This document shows positions 21,001-29,193 of a stretch of 64,000 nt of DNA, one piece after another; the first letter of the stretch is position 1; each line of letters begins with the position of its first letter. The DNA comes from a virus, in the IMG/VR virus record IMGVR_UViG_3300027733_000040, positions 1 through 64,000 of that record, one strand, 5' to 3'. The notes beneath the pieces were generated by a model, which was given only the letters and a program-made list of their open reading frames with translations, made no database searches and was not told the origin of the DNA. The position numbers were made by a program, and so were the translations under genes.

Positions 21001-24000
21001 TCTTACCAGTAGCCACAATATTGACGTATGGCACATCACTGCCACTTGGCCATTTCTGAAAACAAGTTAAATCTGGATTTACAAATGGTGGTGGTGATGC
21101 ATCGCAAAGAGATACAGCAATATTTGCTAGATTACCACGTTCGGCCGTCGAGGAAAAAGCCAGAAAACGATTATTTCCGAAAGCCACATCAGCATTACTT
21201 ATTATTAGCTGAGTGCCGGCATTACGAATATACCAATTATAGCCATCCGCAGAAACTGCTTCTATAGTGTCTGAAGATGTTACAAGGAAAATACTAGCCC
21301 CATAAACAATCCGCTTCCATTGCACGGGCGGTGTCGCTCTCGTGGTAGGTAGCGAAACTTTTGTCCATTTTTTAGCATCTAAAGAGACAGCCACATAATT
21401 AGCATCAAGAGCACTTGGTATCGCTATGAAAACACCATTTCCATAAGTGATGTCTACCCAAGGGTCTATCTTTACAGGCAGATTAAAAGTATTCCAATTA
21501 ACACCATCGAATGAAACCATCGTATAGCCAGCGTTAACTAAAACGCCATTTGCCAATTCTTGTGATGCTATAGCCACAAATACGCCATTGGCGTAAATCA
21601 GCTCTGACCACGCAGCAAAAGCTGGAAGCGTCATTTGGGACCATGTCGCGCCATCATCTACAGAGTAAGCACCAATGTTAGAAAAGCTTAGAGCTACATA
21701 TCTCCCAGCACCATAACATATTTGGATCCAATTTTTGTTAGCAGGGCTAGGTAATGCTGGTAAGGTAGAAAATATCTGCCATGTTTTTCCGCCATCAATG
21801 GACTTAGCGATTTCTTTTTCTTCTGATAATAACAGGTATGTTTTATCAGGGCCGACAGCAATATCCTTCCATACAGTAGTTCCAGCAGTAACACCACCAT
21901 AAACATTGTAAGGAGACCAAGTAGTACCATCGTCACTTATCTGGAGAGCAGAAGTTGTGGCGTTAAGCAGTAAAAAATTAGAACCATACGTAAAGAGCAT
22001 GTCTGTATAAGGCGACATACCACTAATAGCACTAACAAAGTCTGGAGCTTTACTTGCAGTCCAAGTAGTAAGGCAGCTAATAGCATTGCAATTAGATATG
22101 GAAGCCTTTGCGCCAGTAATATCACCACTAAAGGCCGCTATAAATGTGTTGTTACCTCTGAAGAAAGTTAAAAAACTTATGCCTGGCGCTACAGTATTAT
22201 AAGTCAGCGATGATATCGACCAATTTATACCATCGGTAGAGTGAATAATGTCTGAATCATCAACACGAACGGGTACTTTTTTAGCAGCGACGAAAGCAGG
22301 CCCTAAGTAAGTAGCCGAAGCAGTCGATGCACTTTTTATAATGCTAAGGGCTGTGACGTTATTAGGGAGTTTTATGTCTTCCCATTTAGATGGAGAGCCG
22401 GTCTTAACAGCGGCGCCGTTATCTAAGGTAATAGCAACAAGTATACCGCTGTTACCTTCAATGCCGATCCATTTATCAGATCGCGAGAATTTTTCTATTA
22501 TCCATGTAACACCATCTATTGATGTCAAATACGAGTCATAAGAAGAGCCGGTTGTATTTTTTCCAATCAGATAAAACTTATCACTGTAGCTGACAGTTAA
22601 CCACACATTGTTAGTGATTACTGGCAGATTAATGAGTGTAAATGTAAGCATGGTAGCATCGACAGGATGGGTAGCATGTTTATACACTTTACCATCAGAA
22701 TGGATGGCGATTATCACTTTTGAGGTAGCATTAGAACATATTGAAGTAATATTAAGATTTATTCCAACTTGTGTTGAGTCGAAAGGTTTAGCCCAAGTAG
22801 TACCATCATTGGTAGAAAGACGCACAACGCCAGACGTACTATAGATCACTAGTGCTGGAAGTGTAGCGTCAGCTAGAGACGCGATTTTGTTCCAATATCC
22901 TGTTGTTAATGCTGGGAGTGTAAAAGTGGACCACGTTTTTCCGGAGGTGCTTTTATATCCGATATCATTTGCAAGTGTATTTCCATAAATGTCATTATGT
23001 GTGATCGCAAAATAATATAGACCAAATGATAAGGTATCAACAATCACCCGATCTGGCGGAATGTCAGATCGTTCCCAAATATATCCGCATATGTTGGTTG
23101 CAGGTGTTGGCGTTGGAGTGGGTGTTGGTGTGGGCGTTGGCGTTGGCGTTGGCGTTGGTGTCGGTGTTGGGGTCGGTGTGGGTGTGGGGTTTCCACCAAC
23201 ACTAGCCGCGGCTAGACCGTACCTCTCAGAGCCGATACCGGCTGTGTCTGTGGCTACAATACCGGTGTTATTAACAAGATTAGTTATACTAACAGCAGTT
23301 GTAGAAGTGGTTCTGCCATATCCAAATATGGCTTTATCACCACCATATCCGGCTGACGCCGATCCCATTCTAGGAGTGCCAATTCCAGTAGCATCAGAAG
23401 CTACTACACCAGTATTGTTAACAAGATTAGTTAGAGAGATATAAAGACCAGCGCTAAACCCATAACCAAAGATTGCTTTGTCATTGCCATAGCCTGCTGC
23501 TGAAGGGCCTGATCTACTACTTCCAACGCTAGTGTTGTCTGATGCGACGACACCGATATTGCTAACAAGATTAGTCGTCGAATAAAGGCTACTATTGTCT
23601 TGCCCGAAGCCAAATATCGCCTTATCGCCTCCATAACTTGCTGCAGCTAAATAGTTTCTTTGCTTACCAACACCCGCTGTGTCGGAAGCTACAATACCAG
23701 TGTTGTTAACAAGGTTAGTTAGGGCGACATAAGCTGTAGAATAACCATAGCCGAATATGGCTTTGTCTAAGCCGTATCCTGCCGCAGCTAAGCCTATTCT
23801 CGCAGTTCCTACTCCAGACGTGTCGGACGCCACTATTCCCAAATTACTAACTAGATTAGTAGTGGAGACCTTTACATCTACACTATAAGTAACCCCATAT
23901 CCGAATATTGCTTTATCGCCGCCATATCCTGCTGCGGCCAAATAAAATCTTGCAGTTCCAACGCCAGTAGTGTCAGTTGCGACTACACCTGTATTAGAAA

Positions 24001-25795
24001 CTAGGTTTGTAACGCTCGATGTAGCCAAGCTGTCACCGAGACCAAATCCAAATATAGCTCGGCCGGTTGTGCTGGGCGTCGGTGTTGGAGTGGGTGTTGG
24101 TGTGGGCGTTGGAGTAGGAGTAGGCGTTGGAGTAGGCGTTGGAGTAGGCGTTGGAGTAGGCGTTGGAGTAGGTGAAGCTGTAGGCGTAGCTGTAGGCGTA
24201 GCAGTAGGCGTAGTCGGAGAAGGCGTTCCAGTACCACCACCAATATCAGTACAAGCACCCATCTGCACATTAGGACAATAAAAGAAAGGTTCTTGACAAC
24301 AATTATCGACTTCAGGAGACGCAGGAATTAGAATCTGCCAAGGAAACTGAGCGTTTTTTGGGCCGTCAGCACCATACCACGTTACACCACCAGTCTCGCA
24401 AGGTTCCTTGTTAGTTAAAGGTACCCAATCGAACGCATTCTTCTCATAATTATGCTTAGTAACACAATTAGGCAAAGGCTGCCAAACAAAAAAATTAGTC
24501 TTAGGCGTTTCAGAGCCGATAATATTGGTTTCATGTACCCTTAGAGACTTATATCTATTGGCAGTAGTTTCGACACTCGCTAAAACGCTTTTAATCGGGC
24601 TTTCAAAAGCCAAATTTGTTGATCCTGGCACCAAAGAGATATTATCGACATTAGTTTCTAAACTTATATCGCCAAACGATGATAATAAAGTCGAAGAACT
24701 CTTATCATATCTTAAGCCGATGAGAGGTTTTTTAGCTAGGACCGAACCGCCAGCTTCAATAGCGACTTCACTAACACTAAGTTTAGAAGATCCGATATCG
24801 CCCCTAGCTCCATCTGGGCCGCATTGCCTAGACTTTACAGCATAATTGGTATTCCAAGCACCGACTTTAAGGACGATTTTACCGTAAGCGATATGATATT
24901 CTTTATTATAACCTATAAGAGCGGCTGACGCAGCTTCATCGATCAAAGCTGAAAGCTCACCGGAAAAACGAACCGGAATCTCGCCAGTTGGATCAATTTT
25001 TATTTCTAGTACACTTTGCGCATTTATAGAATCTAAGTCAAGATTTTTAATGACATCATTTAAACAGAAGTAAAATTGATCATTGCCGGCAGCGCATTTA
25101 TTTCTAATATCGGCTTGAAGCCGCATATATTCTTCGTATTCATTATTAATAGTTAATAAATAAATCGGCAATTCGACATAAGATGGAAGAAGAGAAGGAG
25201 CAAAAGAAGGATCAAGTTCATCTAATCTTACACTAATATCTGGTACATGGCCATTGGGAAGATATATTTTTCCGCCGGCGGCAAGCGGTTGAGGAGTATA
25301 GACGGCAAACGACAGGGTATTATTGTCGAAAGTCGGATTAAATGAGAGTTCTGCGGGGGCTGCTAGGCCATCGACCCCAGCAGCACCGATTAATCCTCGC
25401 TGGCCGGTTGGGCCTTTGCATCGCTCATTATATAACAGACGATAAAGCCGCTGCATATTAATTTCTATGCGCAATTGGCTTTTAGATTCTGCTTTAAACT
25501 TGATTAATCGGTTGTTAGATCTGAAATAATAATAATAAGCACCTCTGCCTGGTAATATCTTTAAAGGCGCTTGGTTAAGGGCTTCTTTAAAATTTTTATA
25601 ATATTGTATTCGTTTATAGATTTCTGGGGAAACGAAGCCATCATTCTTTTCATCGACTATTATAGGTGGTTGAAGATAGCCGATTGAGACCCAAGTATCA
25701 GTAGAAGAGTAATATCTCCAAACATTTCCATACTTATCTGCGACTTCTTGACCGTCTTTAGCGTTTCTTGGGAAACGAGGTGTAAATTTAGCCAT
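15068..25795 (-). CDS. Giant modular adhesin with Pro-Thr linkers and propeller repeats (3575 aa)
   Basis: One uninterrupted 10.7-kb gene. The start has short collagen-like GXY runs (GPTGQRGLIGAAG near residue 130, GPDGARGDIG near 330). PT-repeat linkers then separate the modules. There are two arrays of six repeats of about 48 aa (KAIFGYG...TNLVSNTGVVATDT...LAAAGYGGD), BNR/sialidase-like repeats with DGXXW motifs (mid-protein), two or three CFXSWP domains shared with the 1974-aa protein, and an RCC1-like region near residue 3100 (LYTWGID, IYYVGKN). The ATG has an AGGA ribosome site. It is probably a long tail fibre or surface adhesin; the receptor is unknown. Confidence 0.7.
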   Translation of the reverse strand: MAKFTPRFPRNAKDGQEVADKYGNVWRYYSSTDTWVSIGYLQPPIIVDEKNDGFVSPEIYKRIQYYKNFKEALNQAPLKILPGRGAYYYYFRSNNRLIKFKAESKSQLRIEINMQRLYRLLYNERCKGPTGQRGLIGAAGVDGLAAPAELSFNPTFDNNTLSFAVYTPQPLAAGGKIYLPNGHVPDISVRLDELDPSFAPSLLPSYVELPIYLLTINNEYEEYMRLQADIRNKCAAGNDQFYFCLNDVIKNLDLDSINAQSVLEIKIDPTGEIPVRFSGELSALIDEAASAALIGYNKEYHIAYGKIVLKVGAWNTNYAVKSRQCGPDGARGDIGSSKLSVSEVAIEAGGSVLAKKPLIGLRYDKSSSTLLSSFGDISLETNVDNISLVPGSTNLAFESPIKSVLASVETTANRYKSLRVHETNIIGSETPKTNFFVWQPLPNCVTKHNYEKNAFDWVPLTNKEPCETGGVTWYGADGPKNAQFPWQILIPASPEVDNCCQEPFFYCPNVQMGACTDIGGGTGTPSPTTPTATPTATPTASPTPTPTPTPTPTPTPTPTPTPTPTPTPTPTPTPSTTGRAIFGFGLGDSLATSSVTNLVSNTGVVATDTTGVGTARFYLAAAGYGGDKAIFGYGVTYSVDVKVSTTNLVSNLGIVASDTSGVGTARIGLAAAGYGLDKAIFGYGYSTAYVALTNLVNNTGIVASDTAGVGKQRNYLAAASYGGDKAIFGFGQDNSSLYSTTNLVSNIGVVASDNTSVGSSRSGPSAAGYGNDKAIFGYGFSAGLYISLTNLVNNTGVVASDATGIGTPRMGSASAGYGGDKAIFGYGRTTSTTAVSITNLVNNTGIVATDTAGIGSERYGLAAASVGGNPTPTPTPTPTPTPTPTPTPTPTPTPTPTPATNICGYIWERSDIPPDRVIVDTLSFGLYYFAITHNDIYGNTLANDIGYKSTSGKTWSTFTLPALTTGYWNKIASLADATLPALVIYSTSGVVRLSTNDGTTWAKPFDSTQVGINLNITSICSNATSKVIIAIHSDGKVYKHATHPVDATMLTFTLINLPVITNNVWLTVSYSDKFYLIGKNTTGSSYDSYLTSIDGVTWIIEKFSRSDKWIGIEGNSGILVAITLDNGAAVKTGSPSKWEDIKLPNNVTALSIIKSASTASATYLGPAFVAAKKVPVRVDDSDIIHSTDGINWSISSLTYNTVAPGISFLTFFRGNNTFIAAFSGDITGAKASISNCNAISCLTTWTASKAPDFVSAISGMSPYTDMLFTYGSNFLLLNATTSALQISDDGTTWSPYNVYGGVTAGTTVWKDIAVGPDKTYLLLSEEKEIAKSIDGGKTWQIFSTLPALPSPANKNWIQICYGAGRYVALSFSNIGAYSVDDGATWSQMTLPAFAAWSELIYANGVFVAIASQELANGVLVNAGYTMVSFDGVNWNTFNLPVKIDPWVDITYGNGVFIAIPSALDANYVAVSLDAKKWTKVSLPTTRATPPVQWKRIVYGASIFLVTSSDTIEAVSADGYNWYIRNAGTQLIISNADVAFGNNRFLAFSSTAERGNLANIAVSLCDASPPPFVNPDLTCFQKWPSGSDVPYVNIVATGKTSGAVVTSTSTTTPCSIGWYISGNTTAPPPPRGTSTQFTVDVGGEIKGASSGVIVSSVSGTPIYVICPDDSTFYFNNGVALNNSYAFTINELIRVRNVKQSSGPVTIGIPDSTNTGSVDLFYKGTQVDANGNVLHIAACAPVITDFSVFLTKKNSFYGGLSNGRNFIQNETITMVGGVSNTADYVVTAIATKKGTLLNPLWEGYEITLACPFITPTPTPTPTPTPTPTYTTKTICAKLLAWGYNGIEYQLGTGSKELFVSDPDVVLIANPVTFDGTSYLATPVPLPGSPVTCASCPYDLGPVTNPNVKSGDLYDGPCSPGCIGACSYYASVVNGVLRWVFANTSCLPAPVATPVPTPTPTPTPTPTPVPTPTPTPTPKAPTPTPTPIPSAPTPTIQVRNICVDITFLGSSPDKFSYTITASRNGVLASYAVPLLYSNTDCGKQSKHMFSIPSSSPLGPWTLELVTNWDQVKLPHTRPGSAGSRCQPLNGYIGYTDVECQIYTLAYIDTTMSTIANGRSWPNNVISAFTNVWGGSCATFATTPIPTNCFSSWPPYYRITGKQLIVCVKSGAVIDTLKNNTQVVLTLVGHYNPNQFNYREFWQYNDLGLVTTTPFSVGDVIMFTAVNSPLQGYENKNYMISEISGGVHKIICDQVTVAPTPTPTPTPTPTNCFDSWPKIGLRDTGHQTIVCVKTGAVIDTFKNGYQVILILTNGYNPIQNNYREFWQVYNNSVQIVPTTPFFVGDKIRFNAIFTPTRGYEDKDYYISEINGGVHKIVCDPVATPTPTPTPNITCQIIFSANGRGRLTNYDYSPNTTILLSDLTIGGYEVTDSTMSDTKFWTLSIQLNASPANYRIDEYNITTTPFSINTTPARVFMLGTAGTIPGLDFSAAGGTWNHDGFCYKSNNKLLLGSKSLFELDITTSQIVVTKLFDLSYSGAWKTDNFNEILYNPITNRFTTIIANDNHDFYIAEYKLDGTLWNVKQLPSISANNSYSGLFVYNSQIYMTTYLNRTIYAINKSTLSAVVDRVAPLPAGQTELLINGIAQLITCNTASLDPSTTPTPTPGAASAIFGYGFLQNAGSLSITNLVSPTGVVATDTTGVGTKRFDLAAAGYGGNKAIFAFGSNNVVLSLSNLVSSTGVVATDTAGVGTARHTLAAAEYGGDKAIFGYGGGTGAGAGFYNSITNLVTSTGVVATDTAGVGTPRQALAAAGYGGDKAIFGYGFANGSVYISLTNLVSSTGVVATDTAGVGTARVWLAAAGYGTDKAIFGYGDTGAGTVSLTNLVSSSGVVATDTAGIGTTRTRLAAAGYGGDRAIFGYGSTSGGSALSITNLVSSSGVVATDTAGVGTARMSLAAARLGSPTPTPTPTPTPTPTPTPTPTPTPTPTPTPTPTPTPTPTPTPTPTPTPTSVPDGKCFVWYGDTLSNYGINHLVSGSSGMLLINPPSSGTPNFDGYLYGSGYWAGRPNNSTQMLRIDGKVNSLVAAPGMWRYVNTFGSMAYAIDGNSDLYTWGIDTFSEACHDKKGEIIAEPTRVTAEFLPKLSKVSYNQIAPGNGFTAFLTNQGEIYYVGKNSMEAYLGVSLKWTSDTTYERTDANGIAYLYKPTLIASDPSYKQIYACDSALIIVDASGGLHVIGENKCGVLGINQKEGYTTNKVIPMYNPIPVQTIGSGAGPGVSGIGLGAGVGFGVRTSKTNVMALTRDGDLLFWGGFVGQTGLPRNSYVPIKLDLPESGVIDYQPNTSGCLVVFKSGNVYGYGYSIIDNNNASDTFSSSFVQIGFGSINGAFVLAHGSPERNGYVLAKDFVKPQIPVGPGLCMTIFDNVAKIDTITDGKGIQFYIGDTIEVKLDSATDPFNGKYLITNIEKLVSGSKTIKRMRLKCLDGICLVSASPGLITVPAVLPYLRSITSTGGASIMPLPTGSTAIYTVTFDPNCGSGPTPTPTPTPTPTPTPTPTATPTPTATPTPTPTTSKLKVLYTAWK
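15104..15202. repeat. Pro-Thr linker repeat at the C-terminus of the 3575-aa protein
   Basis: A short GTTGGC/GTAGCG repeat encoding PTPTPTATPT just before the last residues of the giant protein. It uses the same design as the internal linkers. Confidence 0.8.
16784..16929. repeat. Long near-perfect hexanucleotide repeat (Pro-Thr linker)
   Basis: About 24 units of GTGGGT and GTTGGT in a row, the purest repeat in the window, encoding a PTPT linker between the second propeller-repeat array and the RCC1-like region of the 3575-aa protein. A strong candidate for slippage. Confidence 0.9.
16930..17820 (-). repeat. Second array of six 48-aa propeller-type repeats
   Basis: Six tandem units of about 145 bases within the 3575-aa gene. 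Each unit encodes KAIFGYG, a variable stretch, TNLVSSTGVVATDT, GVGTAR, and LAAAGYGGD. Copies are very alike in the constant part and differ mostly in the 8-15 residues after KAIFGYG. Confidence 0.88.
19820..19955. repeat. Pro-Thr linker repeat in the middle of the 3575-aa protein
   Basis: An imperfect PTPTP-encoding repeat interrupted by Ala, Lys, Val and Ser codons. Similar shorter linkers lie at about 18638-18660, 19003-19032 and 20318-20364, each marking a domain boundary. Confidence 0.75.
23103..23190. repeat. Pro-Thr linker repeat after the first propeller array
   Basis: Tandem GTTGGCGTTGGN-type units encoding PTPTP between the first array of six 48-aa repeats and the BNR-like region of the 3575-aa protein. 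Confidence 0.85.
23194..24060 (-). repeat. First array of six 48-aa propeller-type repeats
   Basis: Six tandem units with the same consensus as the array at 16930-17820 (KAIFGYG, TNLVNNTGIVASDT, GVGTAR, LAAAGYG). The copies here have diverged more than those of the second array. The two arrays are about 6 kb apart in one gene and are natural substrates for recombination. Confidence 0.88.
24075..24216. repeat. Pro-Thr linker repeat before the first propeller array
   Basis: Units of GGAGTAGGCGTT and GTAGGCGTAGCT encode a PTPTP/TATPTA linker between the N-terminal region and the first repeat array of the 3575-aa protein. Confidence 0.85.
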
Positions 25796-25899
25796 TTGTT
25801 TTCCTGTCGGTGGACCTTTATCTTTTAATTTTTATTTTAAATGGCGCATTTATTATGTACCAAGCTCCTCCCCGCCCGCCCTAAAAGCCTTTAAAAAAA

Positions 25900-26345
25900 A
25901 GACCAAAGGTGGCCGGAGGTGCAAATGGTTTATTAAATGCCTCGGTTTTACTATTTAACACTACCAGTCCGGCTCACCAAGTCGCTTATGGTTTGCGGGG
26001 TTTAGAGCCAGCTAATAGTCAACAATAATAATGGGATCTGCCGCCGTCGGTGAGGTTCAGTCACCCGTACACTCTATCAGGTTTGGTGTCTCAGATCTTT
26101 GAGTTAGGAACTATATATGGGGCTGCTGATGGCTCGCAGACATTCCGTCCTCTGTTAAGCCACGCCTTCTCTAGTGATATAGCTCATCGCCGAGTTGGGG
26201 AGTTACAGGCATTTATTTATACAAACCAGATCATTGGAGATAACTTGCCTGAAAAGACCGAATCTGGTTTCCCAACTGCTTTAAAACTTACGACAAACGT
26301 GGTCGCTATGTTGTCAACACTAGACTGTTGACTGTGTGATAATAC
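25900..26345 (+). ncRNA. Candidate large structured non-coding RNA of unknown class
   Basis: The 552-base gap between two minus-strand genes has no convincing protein gene but many helices. A 10-bp helix pairs 26015-26024 with 26326-26335 and closes a 310-base domain. Inside it lie: 26033-26040 with 26092-26099 (8 bp), enclosing hairpins 26049-26065 and 26069-26089; 26131-26140 with 26151-26161; and 26193-26199 with 26271-26277 (7 bp) stacked on 26223-26231 with 26262-26270 (9 bp, perfect). Bases 26206-26211 can pair into that hairpin loop at 26246-26251 as a 6-bp pseudoknot. Before the domain, 25908-25917 pairs with 25968-25978. The G-U pairs work only on the plus strand. Ends are approximate. 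I do not recognise tmRNA or RNase P; phage large RNA classes such as GOLLD and ROOL are possible relatives. Confidence 0.62.
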
Positions 26346-26347
26346 AC

Positions 26348-27436
26348 TTATTCTATTTCTTGGGATTCTGATAGGTATTGTTCATCGCCGAGTTGTATGA
26401 TTTCCTGATTTAGTTTTAATATCAGTTTGTCATCAAGCTCTTTAAAATTTTTATCTTTTTTAATCCATCTGTCGAAGTAATCGCTGATGCCGTAAGTTTT
26501 TATTTCTTTTCTGCCAGCAGTTATCTTTTCGACCGGGGTGATGAACTTTATGCTTTTAGGATTGTAGTTTTCTAGTAGTAGTCTAATCGATTCTTTCTCA
26601 TTCTCCGCGATGGTTTCACCCAACACGACACGAATGTGGTTATTCTTAATTACTTCTTCAGATGTCGAATTAACATCTGTGTGAATGATGGTATAAAAAT
26701 TTGGGGGCGGAGCTTCAGTTGGGTAGAACTTTTGGCCAGCTTTCTGGATATTGACGAACTTCTGTTCTAAAGTGTCAGTATCTAATACTAAGAATCCATG
26801 GGGAATACCTCCCTCGTCATGCTTAAAAGGTATTGGTGACCCTGGGTAATATACCCTATCGCCTATAGATTGTCTATTATGATAATGGCCAGTGAAGATC
26901 TTTCTATATGGTGTATTGTTAAATGTAATAGAAGAATTCGAAGCTTGGGTAAAGCAGGTGTTATAGGTGGCGCCATTTACACCAATGTGCGTTAGAAGTA
27001 TAGTTTCGGCATCAGCTTTTTGTGAAAGTAATTCTAAGACTTTGCGATATGTGCTTTCTTTGGTCATATACGGCAAGATATGGAAATGTCTTCCTTCTAT
27101 TACAAGATCTTTTATATCGTTAATAACCACTAATTTATCATTTATCGGATCTAAACTATTACATTTCCAGCTGTGCCTGAGATACATGTCGTGGTTGCCA
27201 GGAAATACGATCCATGTCTGCTTTAGCTCTCTGCATTCGTTAAAGAATTCTGTCGCTTTGTTTAAAACATCTATCTCTAGATATTTTCTATCATGGAAGA
27301 GGTCGCCGAGGATCAGGACGATGTCGATGTTAGCTACTTGACAATATGAACGTATTGTTTTTAGTGCATAAATGGTATCATTTAATCTGCCCGTGAGTCC
27401 TAAATGAATGTCTGCCGTTATTGCGATGTTTGCCAT
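26348..27436 (-). CDS. sbcD: SbcD/Mre11-like nuclease subunit (T4 gp47-like)
   Basis: A 362-aa metallophosphoesterase. The five phosphodiesterase motifs are in order: ADIHLG near residue 8, GDLFHD near 44, GNHD near 79, LLTHIGVNG near 150 and TGHYHNR near 186. It is the nuclease partner of SbcC/Rad50, which opens blocked or hairpin DNA ends for recombination-dependent replication. The partner gene is about 8.5 kb away at 35894-37708, whereas sbcC and sbcD are usually adjacent. The start is only 23 bases from the start of the divergent helicase gene, so promoters for both must lie within or across this short gap. Confidence 0.9.
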   Translation of the reverse strand: MANIAITADIHLGLTGRLNDTIYALKTIRSYCQVANIDIVLILGDLFHDRKYLEIDVLNKATEFFNECRELKQTWIVFPGNHDMYLRHSWKCNSLDPINDKLVVINDIKDLVIEGRHFHILPYMTKESTYRKVLELLSQKADAETILLTHIGVNGATYNTCFTQASNSSITFNNTPYRKIFTGHYHNRQSIGDRVYYPGSPIPFKHDEGGIPHGFLVLDTDTLEQKFVNIQKAGQKFYPTEAPPPNFYTIIHTDVNSTSEEVIKNNHIRVVLGETIAENEKESIRLLLENYNPKSIKFITPVEKITAGRKEIKTYGISDYFDRWIKKDKNFKELDDKLILKLNQEIIQLGDEQYLSESQEIE

Positions 27437-27459
27437 ATTTTGTTCCTTAATGGTGATAA

Positions 27460-29193
27460 ATGTATAATACGGATGATATAGATAAATTCTTTGTTAAATC
27501 TGCTTACCGCGATGGACAGAGGGAAGCTATCAAGTTCGTGCTTGATTCTTTTAATTCTGGTAAAAAGATCGTTATAATCGAAGCTCCCACTGGCTCTGGT
27601 AAGACTGCCATCGGGATGACGGTTGCTAAATTTTTCGATAATATGTATTGGCTAACTGCTACTAAGCAACTGCAAGACCAGTTAGTATCTGAATACGGCT
27701 CTATCGTGACGGAGCTTAAAGGCAGGAATGCTTATGAATGCGACGTCTGGGAAAGAATGAAAGGCAAAAAGAAATGGAGTCTTACCCTTGCCGCTTCGGA
27801 TATTAACAAGCTCGACAATGGTTTTAGGAATTGCTCCGTTGGTGTCTGTAAGACCAATTTGCTTGGCTCTGGCGTTAAGTGCCGCTTTTGCTTCGAGAAC
27901 GCAGAGGAGAATATTTTCTTGCCCCCTGGACGCACTTTCAGCGCCTGTGCCTATTATGAGCAACTTCATAAGGCGATCAATTCTAGATTTCTGTGTATGA
28001 ATTTTAGCTCTTTCCTCTATCAGACCACTTTTACCAAAGATCGTTTCGTTGATCCCCGCAGTCTACTTATTACCGATGAGGCACATAATCTTGGTCAAGA
28101 AATACTTTCTTTTGTTAACGTTACGATTAGCGATATCGATTTAAAAGAACGTGGCTATGCCCTTCCGGTTTTCGATAGTCCTAATCAGTATAAGCAATGG
28201 TTTTTAAATGAGAATATTATTGGTGTTTTTAAGGAGCTTGAGGAGATCGCAATTGCAGATGAGGACCATATAGCCGCTAGAGACTTTCTGGGTGTTGCCG
28301 GCAAGATCGAAATGTTTGTGGATAATGATTTCGATGATTGCGAATGGGTTATGGATCACGAAATTAAGTTTTCTCCTTCTGTCGGTGAATACCGTGTGCT
28401 TAACTTGAGACCAGTTATCGTTGGTGATTTTGCCGAGCGTTTCATTTTTAGGCATGGTAACAAGGTGCTTCTGATGAGTGCTACTATTCTTGATGTCGAC
28501 ACTTTTTGTAACACCGTTGGTGTCGATAGGTCTGACGTTGCTGCTCTTAGGATGAAGAATCGCTTTCCTGTCGAGAATAGGCCGATTTACTATTGGCCGG
28601 CTGCTCAAATGACCGGTGGTAAGGATAAGATGGTCGATTGGGGTCCACCTTTGGTTAGGTCAGTCGAAGCTATCGTTAATAAATTTGGCCACCAAAGGGG
28701 AATTATTCATACTCATAATAACGCTATTATGGAGTATCTTAGCCTGAATTGTGAATCTAGTGTTTCGAAGCGTTTTAGATCTTCTAAGGATTATCCTAAT
28801 AGGTCTGACCTTTTAGACTCTCATGCTTTATCCCATGATAGCATCATTATTTCTCCTTCTCTTTATGAGGGCGTTGATCTTAAGGATGATTTGAGCCGTT
28901 TTCAGATCGTTTGCAAGATGCCTTTTGCTAATTTCTATGATGATAAGCAGTTGGCGGCGAGGATGAAATTAGATGATAAATATTATGACTGGATTACTGT
29001 TTTAAGGCTTGTGCAATCCGTTGGTAGAAGTGTTAGGTCTCACGCAGATCATGCCGACACATTTATTATAGATGGGTCTTTCGAGAGATTATTTAAAAAA
29101 GCCAAGGCGATGTTTCCGGCGTGGTTTAAAGAAGCGGTGGTCGATATTTCTAGTTTGAGGCAGGTTCATTTACACCAACCTTTAAATATATAA
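27460..29193 (+). CDS. XPD/Rad3/DinG-like superfamily 2 DNA helicase
   Basis: A 577-aa helicase. Walker A APTGSGKTA is near residue 42 and the DEAH box (ITDEAH) near 204. Between them lie cysteines spaced like the XPD/DinG iron-sulfur cluster (YECDV, CSVGVC, CRFC, ACAYY). The C-terminal half has LLMSATI, YEGVDLKDD and the arginine-finger motif QSVGRSVR near residue 527. It is expected to be a 5'-3' helicase for repair or fork restart. It is the first gene of the long rightward block, divergent from sbcD. Confidence 0.9.
   Translation: MYNTDDIDKFFVKSAYRDGQREAIKFVLDSFNSGKKIVIIEAPTGSGKTAIGMTVAKFFDNMYWLTATKQLQDQLVSEYGSIVTELKGRNAYECDVWERMKGKKKWSLTLAASDINKLDNGFRNCSVGVCKTNLLGSGVKCRFCFENAEENIFLPPGRTFSACAYYEQLHKAINSRFLCMNFSSFLYQTTFTKDRFVDPRSLLITDEAHNLGQEILSFVNVTISDIDLKERGYALPVFDSPNQYKQWFLNENIIGVFKELEEIAIADEDHIAARDFLGVAGKIEMFVDNDFDDCEWVMDHEIKFSPSVGEYRVLNLRPVIVGDFAERFIFRHGNKVLLMSATILDVDTFCNTVGVDRSDVAALRMKNRFPVENRPIYYWPAAQMTGGKDKMVDWGPPLVRSVEAIVNKFGHQRGIIHTHNNAIMEYLSLNCESSVSKRFRSSKDYPNRSDLLDSHALSHDSIIISPSLYEGVDLKDDLSRFQIVCKMPFANFYDDKQLAARMKLDDKYYDWITVLRLVQSVGRSVRSHADHADTFIIDGSFERLFKKAKAMFPAWFKEAVVDISSLRQVHLHQPLNI

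Noticed and set aside
16784-24216. CRISPR-like array appearance
   Set aside because: Units are protein-coding linkers and repeats in one frame; no short identical repeats with unique spacers.
15068-25795. Diversity-generating retroelement target
   Set aside because: No reverse transcriptase gene and no template repeat found in the window.
26050-26331. 93-aa reading frame starting at GTG in the structured gap
   Set aside because: No ribosome site, no protein-like composition match, and it lies across the helices of the proposed RNA.
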